Shown: positions 25,968-39,200 of the stretch, piece by piece
Layout of the letters: each line of letters starts with the position of its first letter
Numbering within the stretch: position 1 is the first letter of the stretch
DNA from: Varroa destructor
Taxonomy: Eukaryota; Arthropoda; Arachnida; Mesostigmata; Varroidae
Direction: 5' to 3'
DNA length: 64,000 nucleotides
NCBI RefSeq assembly: GCF_002443255.2
Contig: NW_019211454.1
Location: forward strand, 1,811,936-1,875,935
Made by a program: the position numbers and the translations under genes
Notes under the pieces: model-generated
What the model saw: only the letters and a program-made list of their open reading frames with translations
What the model was told of the DNA's origin: nothing
Databases searched by the model: none

Positions 25968-28900
25968 GCATAATACGCCAACTAGGTAATGGTGTTACAG
26001 ACTGAAAATGCCAAGATGTTTTTTATCGAAAAAAAAAAGGTCCCGGTTAAACCTCCTGCCCACCTAATCTATAATAAGCGTCGGAACCATTGTGAAGTTT
26101 ATACTGTGCACGAGTCCTCAGATTGGTTATAGACCGCTAATAAAATATCTGAATAATTGGGATTTGTGAGGACAGATAAGCCGGTATAGAGCCCTTCCAT
26201 ATACTTTAAATAAATGTTTCGAGTTTTACCTCCAGCTCTGTCGTTAGGCAGTTCTTCACATGGCTGACTTTCAGCATCAAACTAACGGTATTTATGCTCG
26301 GTTCTGAGTCTAAACCACCAGGTCCCCTATCTTCCGTAAGCAAATACGTCACCACTGCCCTAACACAGAAACCCTTGCATGCAGTGTTTTCAAAACGGCT
26401 ACATAATATCATGCAATGACAATGTCTGTCAATGATCTCGTGCAGCCAGACTAAGTAATGTACTTAGCTTATATGGCTTATAGTGCGTGTACCGGTATTT
26501 TTATTATTTATTACCTACTAGATGAGAATTTTGAAGTGGAAATAAATTCTACACGTTTTGTACATTCTTGAGTTTTTAGACTGGAATCTAATAAGACAGA
26601 TCAATCAAGATTTCTAAGATTTTGTTCCAATCGGATATGTTTCGGGTCGGGTCGGATAAGAGCGAATCACTAACAACTAAAGAGGCAAAATAATTAGAAT
26701 CTACTTGATCTGAACTGAAAAATTGCATTTGTCTGGCTTTTTTTTTTTATATATACGAAATGTTAATTGAGCTTTATAACATCAAGTTGTTTTAGTATAG
26801 AGATAGCAGATATTGCTTCTCAACTGTGAGCAAGTATAACCACAATATTATTTTTGTTTAAATTTAGACCGAATATCGAATATAGCAACATACAGTTTGG
26901 CACACATATGCAGACGATCATTTATTTGTGCTACATACGCAACGTGCATCATCAGGGGAATAAATCAATCACCACACCCTTCCGTAGTTATTATATAAAA
27001 TTATTGAACTCAAGGTTTATTTCTATTGATCGTATTGTAAAAATAGACAAAATTCATTATAGCCGTAGACTTATAGCAGACCCTCCTACCAGCAAGTCGT
27101 GAAGGCATTCATAAAATGAGCGGGCTCAGCGTGTCACCGTACGTCGATTTCGAAATACTTCTAAGTTCAGTTCTGCAAAAGTTTTGGTAACGCAAACAGA
27201 AACTTGGCCGGTGATTTCTTCACGTGTGTTCTGGCGGTAAGACATCTTTTGTCCTCGTCCTACATTGTCTTCCTTCGTACCATGCGGGCCTGTTTGAATA
27301 AGGAAGCAAGACTAGCTCATTAATTTTCGGCAATGTCCAATCATTTGATCTGCTTTAAGGTGTCAGCAAAACTTGAATATAATCTTTGCCCCGCAGGGTA
27401 GCAGAGAGGGCAAACACTTCGCGGGACTTGCGGTTGAAGTTTGTTGATTCCAAGGCGACGTGATAAGACGAAGACGAGAGTGACCAATGTAGCATGCATT
27501 GGCTCCCACACGCTTGCCTAAAAGTGAGTTCTTTTATGCCCTTGTTATTATTACTCTTTGAAATACGGTTGATATCCCTTGGTCCCTGTGCTAGAATCTT
27601 TCAATTTACATAGTTTAACGTTATCTCATTCTAGTAATTTGTTTCTAATTGAAGATTTTTTCTGTTTAGCGCGCTATTAAATGCATAGAATATCTAATAA
27701 CAGAATTTGCAATCTGTGTTTTGTCACCCTCAATCAGAGCCACTAAGGATAGCTTGCTTCTTTATGTATTAACATGTAGTAATGCAACAGGACGCCTTAG
27801 CTACCACACTTAAGACATTGAAAATTTTTGTTAACGTGGCTCGATACATAAAATAAGGTCATAGTTTTAGCCAGTGTCAAACTTACTAGACAAACAAGAA
27901 TAAAGGGGAAGAGGTCATCTAGTTGACTTAATCAATCATTTTTAGAGGTTCGGCCAGGAGCTTTCAAACGAAGGCTTGGTGGCAGTCGGAGGCTGCCTGG
28001 TTTCGAATAAATTCTTTTAGTTTGAGATTTGCAAGTCTGTTTAAGCTACTTGTTCTAAACCTACGAAAGACAAGTTTTTAAAATGGACGGCTTTATTGTA
28101 CTGTTTATAATACGGTAAGACAGAGTGTAAGTTTACAGGTCTGGGACGTATGAAAAAGTTTTAATAAGGTATTGCAGGCAAAGCATTTTCTTTCAGTATA
28201 TGTAATTACCAAACGGAATAATTATGTCCTGAATTTAGTTAATAATAATCACCTAAGACCGTAATACAGTTAGATATGATAGGGAGACATCTAAATTTGT
28301 TTGTGGAAAATGAAATCCGCTGTGGAAAACCAGCATACACCAACGGAGATAATGAGCTAATAGTTAGCAAGCGCTTGGAAAGAGGCCTACCGATAAGAGG
28401 ATCCCAAGATAGCTTAAATTGAAGCACAAGGACGAGCAGAACTGCCCTATAAGTGCACTCGGAAAACTGATTTGAGAGTAATAATGAATCAGAAGAATCG
28501 GTTATGAATCATGGAGCCCTGAACAAAACTGAAATATTACGGGATAACTTAAGTAACTCCAATTAGTGATGCTGGAAAGGGTCTCTTCCTTCGAAATTTG
28601 GAGCTACAGAGTATCTATCTGTAAATTTACCTTAGTAAGTATAGTTTTGTCGTAAAGGGGTTAGCAGCAATAATAATGGAAGAAACGTTGCCAGCTTAAG
28701 TGAGGGAATGGACATATATTAGAAAGACAAACTAAACCCCGAGCTGTTTCGTAATAACGACCTTCGTAAAAAAAAAGTGAGGAACTTGAGTATATCTGCG
28801 AAGTCAATTTTGAAAGATCCAGCCAGTAAACAAATACAGAATTATGGCTAACAACAGCTGCTCACATTGAACAAGAATACTGATCAATACGTCGTGGTCA

Positions 28901-29559
28901 AGACTTTGGTAACATCTAGAAGTCTACCGACCGCTGTGCCACATATCATGAAAAAAATTGATATTATTAAGTAGAAACGAACCTGGAGCCTTGTTGGAGA
29001 AGATAACTCCTTTGAAAATAGTCGCAGTTTTTTAGATGTATCGTTTGAACGGGTATATTTACAGTTCAGTATAGGTGCTTTATTTGGAGTTTGGATGATC
29101 TGGCTAGCACTAAATCGGCTTAACTGCTTGGAAATTTTAATTGTGTTATATAGATAAATAAGCTTAGTTACCCGCATAAATTGCTGCCATATGAAATCCT
29201 CAAACAAATAAGTTAAACGTAGCGTCTTTAACTGAGTGTATTAGATAAAAGATGATCGCGGCTTTTTTTATACGCGTAGCAGCCAAATAAAGCCGTATAT
29301 AAAACTTGATTTACGGAAAAGAAAACTGTGAACGAATTATTATTGGTATAAATTGAACAAACAATTTGAAGCGGGTTTGACATTTAGAGGCCAGAGTTAA
29401 TGGATGTTCTTCATAGTGAGCATCATCTCGGCCTTACCGGCAGCTCCGTTAGTGTATAACCGCTTGCTACACCCTTTTTAAGTCGTGGAATATTTACGTA
29501 GTTTTATTTACGTACATATCTACAAATGCATGTGACCCACAACTGGACATGATGAAATA
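25968..29559. other. Non-genic stretch
   Basis: No gene recognised. Minor features are GGGTCGGGTCGG near 26,645 and AAAAGTGAGT near 27,525, a weak 5' splice-site match. Otherwise nothing seen. Confidence 0.45.
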
Positions 29560-30900
29560 GATATATTGCAAAATGAGGGTGTGCAAGAACGCATGGTACA
29601 GCATAGCGCCAATAGCAGTAGCAAAACGTCCGTTTTCGGAAATTCGGTTTTTTTTGAGATTTTTGTGTTGGAAGAAGCAAAGCAACGCAATCTGTTCCTC
29701 CCCGCCACACATCACAAATCGAAACTGCCCATCTATACGTATGAACGTATAAAGCAAAAGATAAAGGACAGAGAAACAAACGTGGGCGGACGAGGGGCCG
29801 CTTCGTTCGATTTTAGCGCCACCAGCGGACAGCAAGGACAAACGACAAGTGGAGGTAAAAGCAGAAATTTAAGGACGGTATAGCATTGCGTTAGGTTTGG
29901 ATACGTGGGTGAGGCGGGGCGCAGTACGTAGCAGAAGAGGGAGTGCTAGCCTAAAATAAAACAAATGGAACTACTACGCGTCACCTGGTTGAGATATTAG
30001 ACGAACGGATCCAGAAGGACGAAGACTGTCTGTTTGTTGTTCATCTAGCTAACATACGAATGTCAGTAGAAACTCATGCAGGTTGGCAGACGACCATAGC
30101 TTCAGTAACAGTACTAAAGGAACACAGCGGCTTTATCGAGCGGCGGGCGCGCAGCAAACATACAAAACAAAACAGAGCAGGGCATAATGGGGTGAGCGAA
30201 ACGATGAAAAGTTGAAGCCGATAGATGGGTGACCAGTGCCTGGGTCAAAGGGTCGACTGAGCTGGGCGGCGTAGAAATGGCATCGGGGATGGAACTGTGG
30301 CGGAAAAAAAGCCTATTCGAGTAAGCCCCATTCTATAAGGGTCGCTGCGGTGGCGTCAGCCGCAGACTACAGCAGTAGCGGCAAAGAAAAGTACGAAGAC
30401 GAAAACGAGATAGAGCCCGCCGAGTTCGCCTACTTGCATGGTAATGGACAGACAAACTGCAAGGCATAGTCAGCACCACTGGCGTACGGCCGTTCGTCTT
30501 GCTCCCTAATAGGAACGAAACGACAAGAAGAGATTTCGCTTTTGGCGGTCTGTGAAACGAAAGACAAGTAGCACTCATACAAGGAGTTTCTTTTGACAGT
30601 AGACAAAGAGGGACTATTGGTGGACAAGGTACCGCGTGTGAAGTAAATATGATTCCGATCCGTCGGGAGAAATGGAGAGATGAAACATGCGGCAAAGACA
30701 AGTGAACGGTAATAGCAGCAGCGATGCCACTACAGGGCCGATACGACTTGCAGCCGCCGGAGTGCGTTTAGTGCGCAAACAAGCTGACTGTATACCATCT
30801 GCCTCGATCGCACTCAGCCACACGCACATACCCGTACGCGCCCACATGATTATCTTCCGTCCGGTTTACAATGGATGAGAGGCCTCAGTGGCGGCGGCAA
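29560..30900 (+). promoter_or_regulatory. Purine-rich, GC-richer island with coding-like pieces
   Basis: For about 1.3 kb the plus strand is rich in A and G and has higher G+C than the flanks. Two pieces look somewhat like coding sequence. One is open at 29,566-29,883 (105 codons) and contains GGAG/GTAAAA at about 29,853, a possible donor. The other is open for 64 codons from 30,275 to a TAG at 30,467, without an ATG, and includes the acidic run SSSGKEKYEDENEIEPAEF before a GGTAATGG. The complementary strand is also open for long runs (to 122 codons, 30,333-30,701), which is expected opposite a stop-poor strand. No protein family is recognised. The island may be the start of a gene, an untranslated leader or a conserved regulatory block. 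Confidence 0.25.
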
Positions 30901-33386
30901 GCGCCTTTGCCCTACCTACGTAATGCACATGATCGATTCTCAGGCCTGCTTCACTTAGGCTTTCCAAAGACGAATGCTTTGGAAACGTCCTTCGTGCCGT
31001 TGCTGTTATCATCAGATGCAGGTGATTCCGCCGGCTGCATATAGAGGCTGGGTTAAGCTCCCGTTTTCATTCTGCTCGTGGAACAAGCGAATCAAAGTAT
31101 ACAATAGAATACTTAGCCTATTTGGAAAGAAACTCCCAAAAGAGGAGGTGGCGGTGATGCCAGTTAAGATGGATGCGAAATAACCTAACAATGAACGAAT
31201 TTATTAAACAGAAAGGGATATTGAATTGGCCAAAATAGAAAAGTTGGAAAATTATGACCAGCTGGCCTAATGTAAAGCTCAAGAGTTCGGTTACCAACAC
31301 ATATATTCACTTATTAAACGTAATATATTTGCAGTGGTATATGCATATACATATACTTTACCATATTATACCTGTGTATCTAATGCTGATCAAGCAATCA
31401 AAATTGCTTTTGTTACCATTGCTACTGATCGTCCTACGGCCGGCGTCATCGAATAGTCCGATGCGCGCGACGGTTTTTTCTGGGTCGTGACACTGTCTTT
31501 GAGTGGCAATCTTTAGACACGATTAGTTTCTAGGCTGATATCGATAAGGTACTATAACGACTTCAGTGATGAAGTTCCTTAAACTCTCCTCGTTCAAATA
31601 TTATACGGTACTAACTGTTGAAAGTAACTGCTAGGAGAGTGAACTTGAATTTTTTGTAAATGTTAGCTATCTATACGATTCTTGACCTAATTTTAGCAGC
31701 TAAGTATTTCGAACCAGCTGCTGTATAAAACCACCATCAATTCTGCCCGTCTAAGGAGCTATGCCTGAATGCGTCGTACGTACTACCTTTAAAGTGAACA
31801 CTTAACGTTTTCCGTGAAATAATTTTAGTTCTAATAAATGTTTAACTCGAACAAACAGCGCACTGTATTATTTGTGAGAAATTTCGCTGACGTTTTAATA
31901 TCTGAATTGGGAAAATGACCATTTCTCGCTTTGTACTTCGGTTCAGGCCTGTGTCTGTCGGTGCGACCAAATAGCCAATGTCGTTTAAACGAGCTGTTAT
32001 ATTATAACCGCCCTTCACCGGTAACGATTGTTTCTCTGTTCATACCGCATCATTTCATCGTTTCTACATGAATGATGAGGCCGAACAAAGTCTGTAACTG
32101 TCCTCGAACCATCTCAAACAAACGTTTCGCTTACGCGCTTTGTCCTGCAATAACTGGCGAACCTCACTCCTAAATAACCTTCTTTCATGCATCACCGACT
32201 TTGAATATATCATTATTGGTGTGTGTTGTAAATAATCGAGGTCTAAGTACAGATCCTCGCTGTGTTACGTACTTTTCTTAATGAGTTGCTGAGGTCGCGT
32301 CAGAAAACGTTCATATTTACTACAACGCAGTACTTTGTCCTTAAATATTATCCACTTTTGTTGTAGTGGACGCTGTGAGACTACGTAGAACGTCCTTTTG
32401 CAACCGAAAAAAAAAAGATTCATACATAAACATTTTGTGGCGAAGTCCCTATGCGCTTTCTTCAACTAGGTGAATCTCTTCGAGCGTATAATATAGAGTG
32501 ACGATTTTTTTTTAAATAATCTGTTCTTAATCTATGCATTGCCTGGAGATTTTGTAAGCCATGAGCATGGCGAGATTTGTAAAAATATAAAATTACAGCT
32601 TTTAGTAATATCTGCACTGAAGTAATCTCTTCTGGTGTTACTTCAGTCTGAAGTGCATAAATCTGCTTGTTCACTTGCGCCTGAGACGTTGAAAGAAAGT
32701 CATAGATTTTTGAATTTCGATATTGTACATTGCCAGACCGTTTCTTTCAGCTAGATATTTATCAATCAGCTTGCAACGGGAGTCTTTCTTCTTTGTCTAA
32801 CGTACGGGATTTGTGCTTGCCTTGTTCAAATATACAATTTTAATATTTTCTTGTAAAATTAAATAACTTTTAGAGTATGGCTAACAGGTTCCCTGGCCAG
32901 AATCTTTGTCATTGGCTTATTCAGCGTCGCACATCGTATGGCTTCAAAAATTGCAGCTGTTTGTCTGTCTGTATTATCATATATATATGTATATTATTAA
33001 TCTGTATTACCGAAAACTGGTTATTGATATGTTTTAGATTGGCAACGTATCTTACCCTAACTTCAAAAAGACAAATCTTTTTTTGAGCTCGTAAACGTTA
33101 TGTTTAACAGATCTTATTATGATGGCAGTGACAGACAGACTTCGTTCGTCGAAATATTGTCATTCCTATATCCCAGTACTCAAACGCTTGGCTCATATTT
33201 GGAAAAAATAAATATTCCCACATATCAGTCCTTCTTCCCAAATAAAGACCATTTAATCTCGTGCATCGCTCTACTTGCACGCCGTCGCTAGAAAACAGCT
33301 AGATTTGGGCCATGTACGTTAATTGTCGCGAATCATACCTACCCAGAGTGGCGTTATTAGAGCAAATTGCTTAAAGAACTGACTGA

Positions 33387-33400
33387 GCTGGGTACCCAGC
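33387..33400. repeat. 14-bp perfect palindrome
   Basis: GCTGGGTACCCAGC reads the same on both strands. A few palindromes of this length are expected by chance in 64 kb. Confidence 0.85.
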
Positions 33401-36400
33401 CTCTCACATGACGCTGACTTTCAGCCTATCTATTCGCGAAGATGTTTTTTTTGTGGAGGTTAAAAGTCTTTTGAGTCTTTCGCTATTTGTCCACTACCTT
33501 CTTGGCGCCCCTCAAGAAAGTTTATTAAACGGAGTTTTTGCACTGGAGATAATGTATAAATATATCTAACCTGACGTTCAACGAAAATCTACTGTCTTCT
33601 CGATCGTTAATGGCGTACTGAAAAGTATAGCGTTTTACTCCATTGACAATAGCTAATGTACTGCTTCCTGCCTGAGACTTTGGCATACAGTTGCCAGCAA
33701 CACTAGTCATATGGAAGCATCTTTTGCTTTTTTACAAATGCAATTTTTAAACATTTTGTAGTAAAAATTGGGGATGTCTGTATTTGTTTGTGTTTCCTAA
33801 CTTTTATACTATTTCCTGACGTGCAGACCACATCTGACGAAACACAGGTTTATACAAATGAATTTTGAAAATAATTATGTTAGAGATGTTCATTAGGAGA
33901 TTACCATTTTAATTTGAATCTTATGTCAAATTTATTCTCAGACCTTTTTGCAACTGAATTACTCTAAGATTCATCTTTATTGAAAGTGTATCACAGTTCT
34001 CGAAAATGAAATATTTACTAATGATTTTAACGAACGTGGTACACCTGTCTTTCTTCTTAGTTATTTATATACAGTATATGCTATACAGGAGTGATTTAAT
34101 GTATCACGTGTTAATTAATTTAATGTAATTTTAGTGGTACGCTCATATATACACTGGAGTAAACCGTGCAATTACAGTTTCCACTTACTTGGTTATTCAA
34201 GCTAAGCAAAAAAGGTATCAGTTTTTCAGTGTGCTATTGTAATACCCATGCGTTTACTTATATTAATTGATCTACGCTTAACTCTTAGGGGCTTATTTGC
34301 CTCCTATCGCATTCTCCTTTGAAGCTTCCATTTTTGCCGCGCTTTTTACTTTTCTTAAGTGGCAAACTTGGGTCTCGATTTCTTTTATTAACTCCTGTCG
34401 GCTGCCGTATCTTCACCGTCAGCCCAGCTGTTTTAACTTCTACTCACTTTGATGACACATTTTGCAATCGAAGAGCTTTACATTTATCCATTCTCACTTA
34501 AACTTCACACATGTAGCTCTGAAGTTTTTGGGTCCTAACAATTTAATATCATGTCCCCTTAAAAGGGCTGCAAGCTAGATGCACGCACATGCACCATACA
34601 TATGACGAAAAGCTGTTCTGTGTTCTATAACGTTAAGAATAATAGAACCAATTTTTTTATTTGTCTTTACATAACGGTAGCTAACATATAAATCGATAAC
34701 AGAGTTTGATCCAGTGACCACTGGTTTTTAAATACAGAAATTACGGTTTTAAAAAAGCAGTTACAGCGATAGGTTTGGTCAAACGGGATCCGTTCTTTGG
34801 AACCGGCTTCAGTAGCTTCTTTTGAATCTCATTTCTGAACATGATTATTAGCTGGCCAGCCTACAGGTAAATTCGTACAGGTTGATCTCTGGGTAACTGA
34901 AGCCCACTCATTATCTAGATATGATTATAATTCGAAATAAAATATAAGCTGCGTTTTATGTTTTTAAAAATTAAGTTTTTTTTTATGTCGCATCTCAACA
35001 ACCTGCCGTGCTTGTAACGTTTGCACAAACTTCACAATATTTTATTTAAGTCGATTTAGAAATTAAGTAACTAGATATACGTCATCGTAATTTGTGTTTG
35101 CTTTTATATCTACAGATCCATAACAACCCTAAATTGGCTTACTTATCCAATTATTAATTATCTGACCTTATATTTATTTAAATGCCGAATTTGCCGAGCG
35201 AATTGCACCGTCGTGGGTATTATCACCTTGGCAAATCATAACCAACGTAAAATATGATTTCCCAATATCTGTTCATACATTGATTCTTACCTAACATTAT
35301 TTTGTTATATTAAAAATAGTATATATATATTACCCAGAATCTGTTTCAGTTGTGTGTAAGTATGCTTTTGTCAATTTATCCACTCTTGTTTATCTGTAAT
35401 AGTAACCTTAGCAAAAAGCTACAACGTTTTAGTACCGTGAATATGGGAACCTTCTTGAAGAGGGTCTCTTTGAATATCATGCACCAGATGACTGGCGTTT
35501 GTTTTTCTTAATTAACAATTTAGATTTCTGCAGCCAGTCTAACGCTTCGTTTGAAGCTGCTTTGAAGGCTGGGTAGAAAAGCTACAGTTTGATTTGCAAT
35601 CATGGTATATCAATCTATTGATATATATGTTTCTATTCCCGTTATAGAATATTCTGTTATGGCCACTAAGCATTCCTCAGGTTTAGCGCAAGCTAAAGAC
35701 GCTATGACCGCCAGAAAGAAACTCAGCAGTAGCATAATTCAAAAAGATCTTACAGCGCCCGAGGGACATCTCAACAAGTTAGATGATAACCCCAGTCAGC
35801 GTTGGGTCAGCCGACGACTCGTGACGTCAAGTGATTCCGTCCTGCAAATCCTTCTTCGCGTATATTTAGTCGTACGGCGAACTCCGTCACTTATAATCCA
35901 CTCGATGTAGGGCGAAACTCCTATAAGCAACTGCATAGTAGTAAACTAGTATTTATCCACGCCTACGGCTTACCAGCACATGAAGCAATTTGGGTAGCGT
36001 TTTCCTTAAACTAGCAGGTATATATGATGGAACATAAAATACTACAATGTCCTATGTACAACTAAACTATCTTCACAAAAGCTCGGTGATTTTATGCAGA
36101 AAAGAAATCCTTTTTTCAGACATAAACGGCGCTATTGCATTGAACAAGCTCTCAACTGAGACCTTCCTTCTATCTTCTGCTATTGGCAAGAGAATGTCAT
36201 CTAGAAACTGTTATCAAAGGCTGATTCCTACATTGTAACGCGCTAATAATAGCCTATACAATGATGAGCTTTTCTACGCGTGTATAGGCCCTAGACGATT
36301 ACTAAAAAATCTATAGAGACCGTTAATACAAAGTTCGTTTCTCTTGCGGTTACGATACTTCAAATTCGATGTTGTTGGAAATAGTAATTGGGTAGGAGGA

Positions 36401-36875
36401 CTCCCATGAAGACTGCGCATGTCGTACATTCAAGTACCTATAGGCTCCTTTTCTTCTAGAAATATCCGTTTAGCTTACAAACAGACCTAATATAATTAAG
36501 ATAACTGATAATATATAGGATGGTCTAAATTGACATACTATAAATAATTTCATATTGGTTTATGAGTGCATACAAGACCTCACCTGTATTGTCGTAATAA
36601 GATATATCCAATTGAGCGATTGGATGCATGAAAGTTTCTTGGAGTGGGTCAATTTCGAATCTATTTTTTTTCCCCTTGAACGTTTACTAGGACAAAGGCA
36701 CGTGATCGTACTTTGTTCTTTCGAATGAACTGTCTGCTTTGCAGCGAATATTAGGCCGCCTCTCAAGGCCGACCACGAATGCCTTCACTGACGTGCTTTA
36801 ACTACGTAATGAACTCTAGCTGTAGCGACATTGCGAAAAAGTGACGTCTCCGATGCAGTGCAGTCTGCTGTGCAA

Positions 36876-36911
36876 AATATTATTATTTATGTACATGTTA
36901 GTAATAATATT
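36876..36911. repeat. Inverted repeat, 10-bp arms
   Basis: AATATTATTA (36876-36885) and TAATAATATT (36902-36911) are perfect inverted repeats with a 16-base spacer. The right arm continues into a self-palindromic AATAATATTATT, so alternative foldings exist. All A/T. Confidence 0.75.
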
Positions 36912-36991
36912 ATTACTATGGGTTCATTCCTAATGTATGTACAAAAAATAATCAACGTTTTTTACTTCCACCCTTCACACGTTTGAGTAGC

Positions 36992-37007
36992 TCTGTCTGT
37001 CTGTCTC
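36992..37007. repeat. (TCTG)n microsatellite
   Basis: About three and a half tandem copies of TCTG. Confidence 0.75.
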
Positions 37008-38553
37008 TGATTATTTACTTGAATACACCCTCACGTTTAAAGTTCTAATTTGTAACGCTCTTAAGGCGTCTTCCGTGGCCTTAATAGTAAGTGCCTTAAC
37101 AACGTTAAACGAAAAAAGATAACTTGTGGTAATGAATCAGTCGACACTGCGGTTTTTTTTTTTTAGTTTGTGGGTGCTCTTTTGTAAAGTGGTCGTTATA
37201 ATATTTTGAAGTGAAATTAGAATTACAATGTTGAAATCTTGCTTCGCTAGATCAAGTATAATTGATGAACACCAGGTTAAAATAGACTACCTACGTATAG
37301 ATATATTACTAGTATGTTGCATTTGAACCATATCTAGGGGCAAATAATGTGCTACATCTCGCTACGGCAACTATTCCAACGGAACACAGTTTTGAGAGGA
37401 ATTAGGATGGAAACCAAAATAAGTTCGGAGAAGTTTCTCATGAACCAGAATATTCGATAATGACAACGAATGAATTGTTGCTTCCCTTTTTTAGGGAAAC
37501 CCGGCCAATAATAGTAGATACGCTGTTTTCTTACGTGAGATCTCATGGTACAATCTATTACTGTCATTCGCGAATCCTAATGCTTAAATAACGGCGATTG
37601 GAGAACGGTAATGGCAGATCTCGTTCTTTTGAATTCATTTAGTTAAATATTCTCAACCAATAATAGCAGTTAGATTTTACTTCTAAGCATTTGTACCTTA
37701 TAAATACTGATACTCCGCTACATGCTAGTTGATTTCTTTTCGTAGGGATGCCCTGATTCCCAACTTCCCCCTCAACTTTACAACCTTGTCTTCGCTCGGG
37801 TCTCCTTAAACTTATTAGCTGTGGATCAACAACGGCGTATGAACTTTGCGACTGATAGTAACCAAAGCAGAGTACTTACATGATATTCACGGCATAGAAT
37901 AATTAAATAAAACTTAACGTGCGCAAGCTTACTTTCATTGTGCCTTTCAATATGGCCTTAAAACCTTAGACACAGCATAGATATATGTCGCTCTGAAACT
38001 GCACTGTTACCATATACATGAAATACTTCATCTTCAATTCTGTTCCTAATGATTATAATTTTTGAGTGACAATATCATGGTTCGTTTCGCCTCTCTATTA
38101 CCAAGATCGCCTACGGATTGTCCCTAAGCTTAGATACGACCGATCCAAATGTATTTTTGACCTGTTCCGGTGCGCTCTATCTCTAGTTCAATTCAAATTC
38201 CATCGAGAAAAGCTTCATAGCTGAAGTCCAGAGTCGAATGTGCTTCGTTCTTACTAACCCTCCTACCATCGCATTTTAGACAGTAGCCGCTATTTCGAGG
38301 CAGGACGCTTGAATCTATATTATACATTTTTTTAATGAGATAAATTCCAGCCCCTCAGTACGGTCATAGTTCCCATCTGGCGGCTTAAAGTCGCTTAACG
38401 CTGAGTGGATGGTAGTAATATTGTAGTAGTTGTATAGGCAGGGTGGAATCAATGCATAGGTAAATATATAAATACATATTCAGCTAGTTCTATTGGCGTG
38501 GAAAGGTCCGTCTGTGCGGTTCGGCGATTGGTAAGTTTAGCTACGGCGCTGGA

Positions 38554-38565
38554 TAGATGGCGCTG
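38554..38565 (+). promoter_or_regulatory. CTCF-like motif
   Basis: TAGATGGCGCTG matches the conserved AG-(A/G)TGGCGC core reported for CTCF sites in animals. It sits in a GC-richer island next to a splice-site match. A single short motif is weak evidence of binding. Confidence 0.25.
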
Positions 38566-38759
38566 TGGTGTCGACTATTAGCAAAGGGGCTGCTGTGTAC
38601 TTGCGAGGGGAGGGGAAGTATGCGACGGAGTATCTAAGGAGGACGAGCCGGGCTTCATTTTTGCGAGACATGGATTACTCGGGGCTCACATAGCGGAGCT
38701 ACTTCTCCCCAAAACTATCTTTTGTCCTCGTTAGCCATCTCTCTCTTGGTGTATTCGTT

Positions 38760-38853
38760 CATCCAGCTCCTATGGTCAGTGCGGGGCATTGACTGCCGCA
38801 GAGATGGGCACCGCCTGTCCTTTGTCCTATGGATACATCCAGCTCGTATGGTC
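38760..38853. repeat. Duplicated 18-mer, 76-bp spacing
   Basis: CATCCAGCTCCTATGGTC at 38760-38777 recurs with one mismatch at 38836-38853. The intervening sequence also shares short words (CAGTGCGG), suggesting an old tandem duplication of about 76 bp. Confidence 0.7.
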
Positions 38854-39200
38854 TGGCTTGAGCACCAGTGCGGTCACTGTAGTGCCCGTAATGTGTGTAA
38901 CTTTATAAGAATCACTTTTCTTTTCGACACGCTACTGCTACCGTCGCAGTGGTAGGAGGTAGGAGGCTCTGTATACGATAACTCGAAATCGGCTATGGCA
39001 GGAAAAGAAGCTTCGAAGCCGTCTGGTGGTTTTGGCCCTACTACCCCCCACCAGCCGTTGTCCCCTTGTGCTGCGGCAGGCTAGTCTCGTTGCAGCTTAG
39101 CTCGTTGTCCGGCAACAGTGATAGCGGCACCTCCAAAGGTGGCGCCGCATCAACTTGTTTTGCCAAGGCCACCGCGCACTGTCTTAGGAGGTTATCGCTA

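Larger units (their letters stand above)
30901..38479. other. Long non-genic AT-rich stretch
   Basis: Nothing in this 7.6 kb is recognisable as a gene. The minus-strand region 32,265-32,760 has several overlapping open runs with plausible composition but no family match. A 14-bp palindrome (33,387), an inverted repeat (36,876) and a TCTG tract (36,992) are listed separately. The patch 34,240-34,560 is C/T-rich. Confidence 0.45.
38480..39200 (+). promoter_or_regulatory. GC-richer island; possible promoter or 5' exon region
   Basis: G+C and CpG rise sharply for about 700 bases. GATTG/GTAAGTTT at 38530/38531 is a strong 5' splice-site match. TAGATGGCGCTG at 38554-38565 resembles the CTCF core. 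An 18-bp near-exact duplication is listed separately. An ATG at 38995 opens a 29-codon frame (MAGKEASKPSGGFGPTTPHQ...) that ends in TAG at 39082. It reads like a protein N-terminus (small, Pro/Ser/Gly-rich) but stops too early unless spliced, and no convincing donor was found inside it. The combination suggests a transcription start region on the plus strand. The gene itself is not identifiable. Confidence 0.25.

Noticed and set aside
28249..28258. ATCACCTAA as partner terminal repeat for 17,071
   Set aside because: The match is only about ten bases and stops there; 11 kb separation is too long for a mariner.
32265..32760. Minus-strand run of protein-like frames (for example KQIYALQTEVTPEEITSVQ)
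   Set aside because: Frames shift repeatedly and contain stops; no family motif could be named.
33387..33400. 14-bp palindrome as an operator
   Set aside because: A few are expected by chance, and no gene lies beside it.
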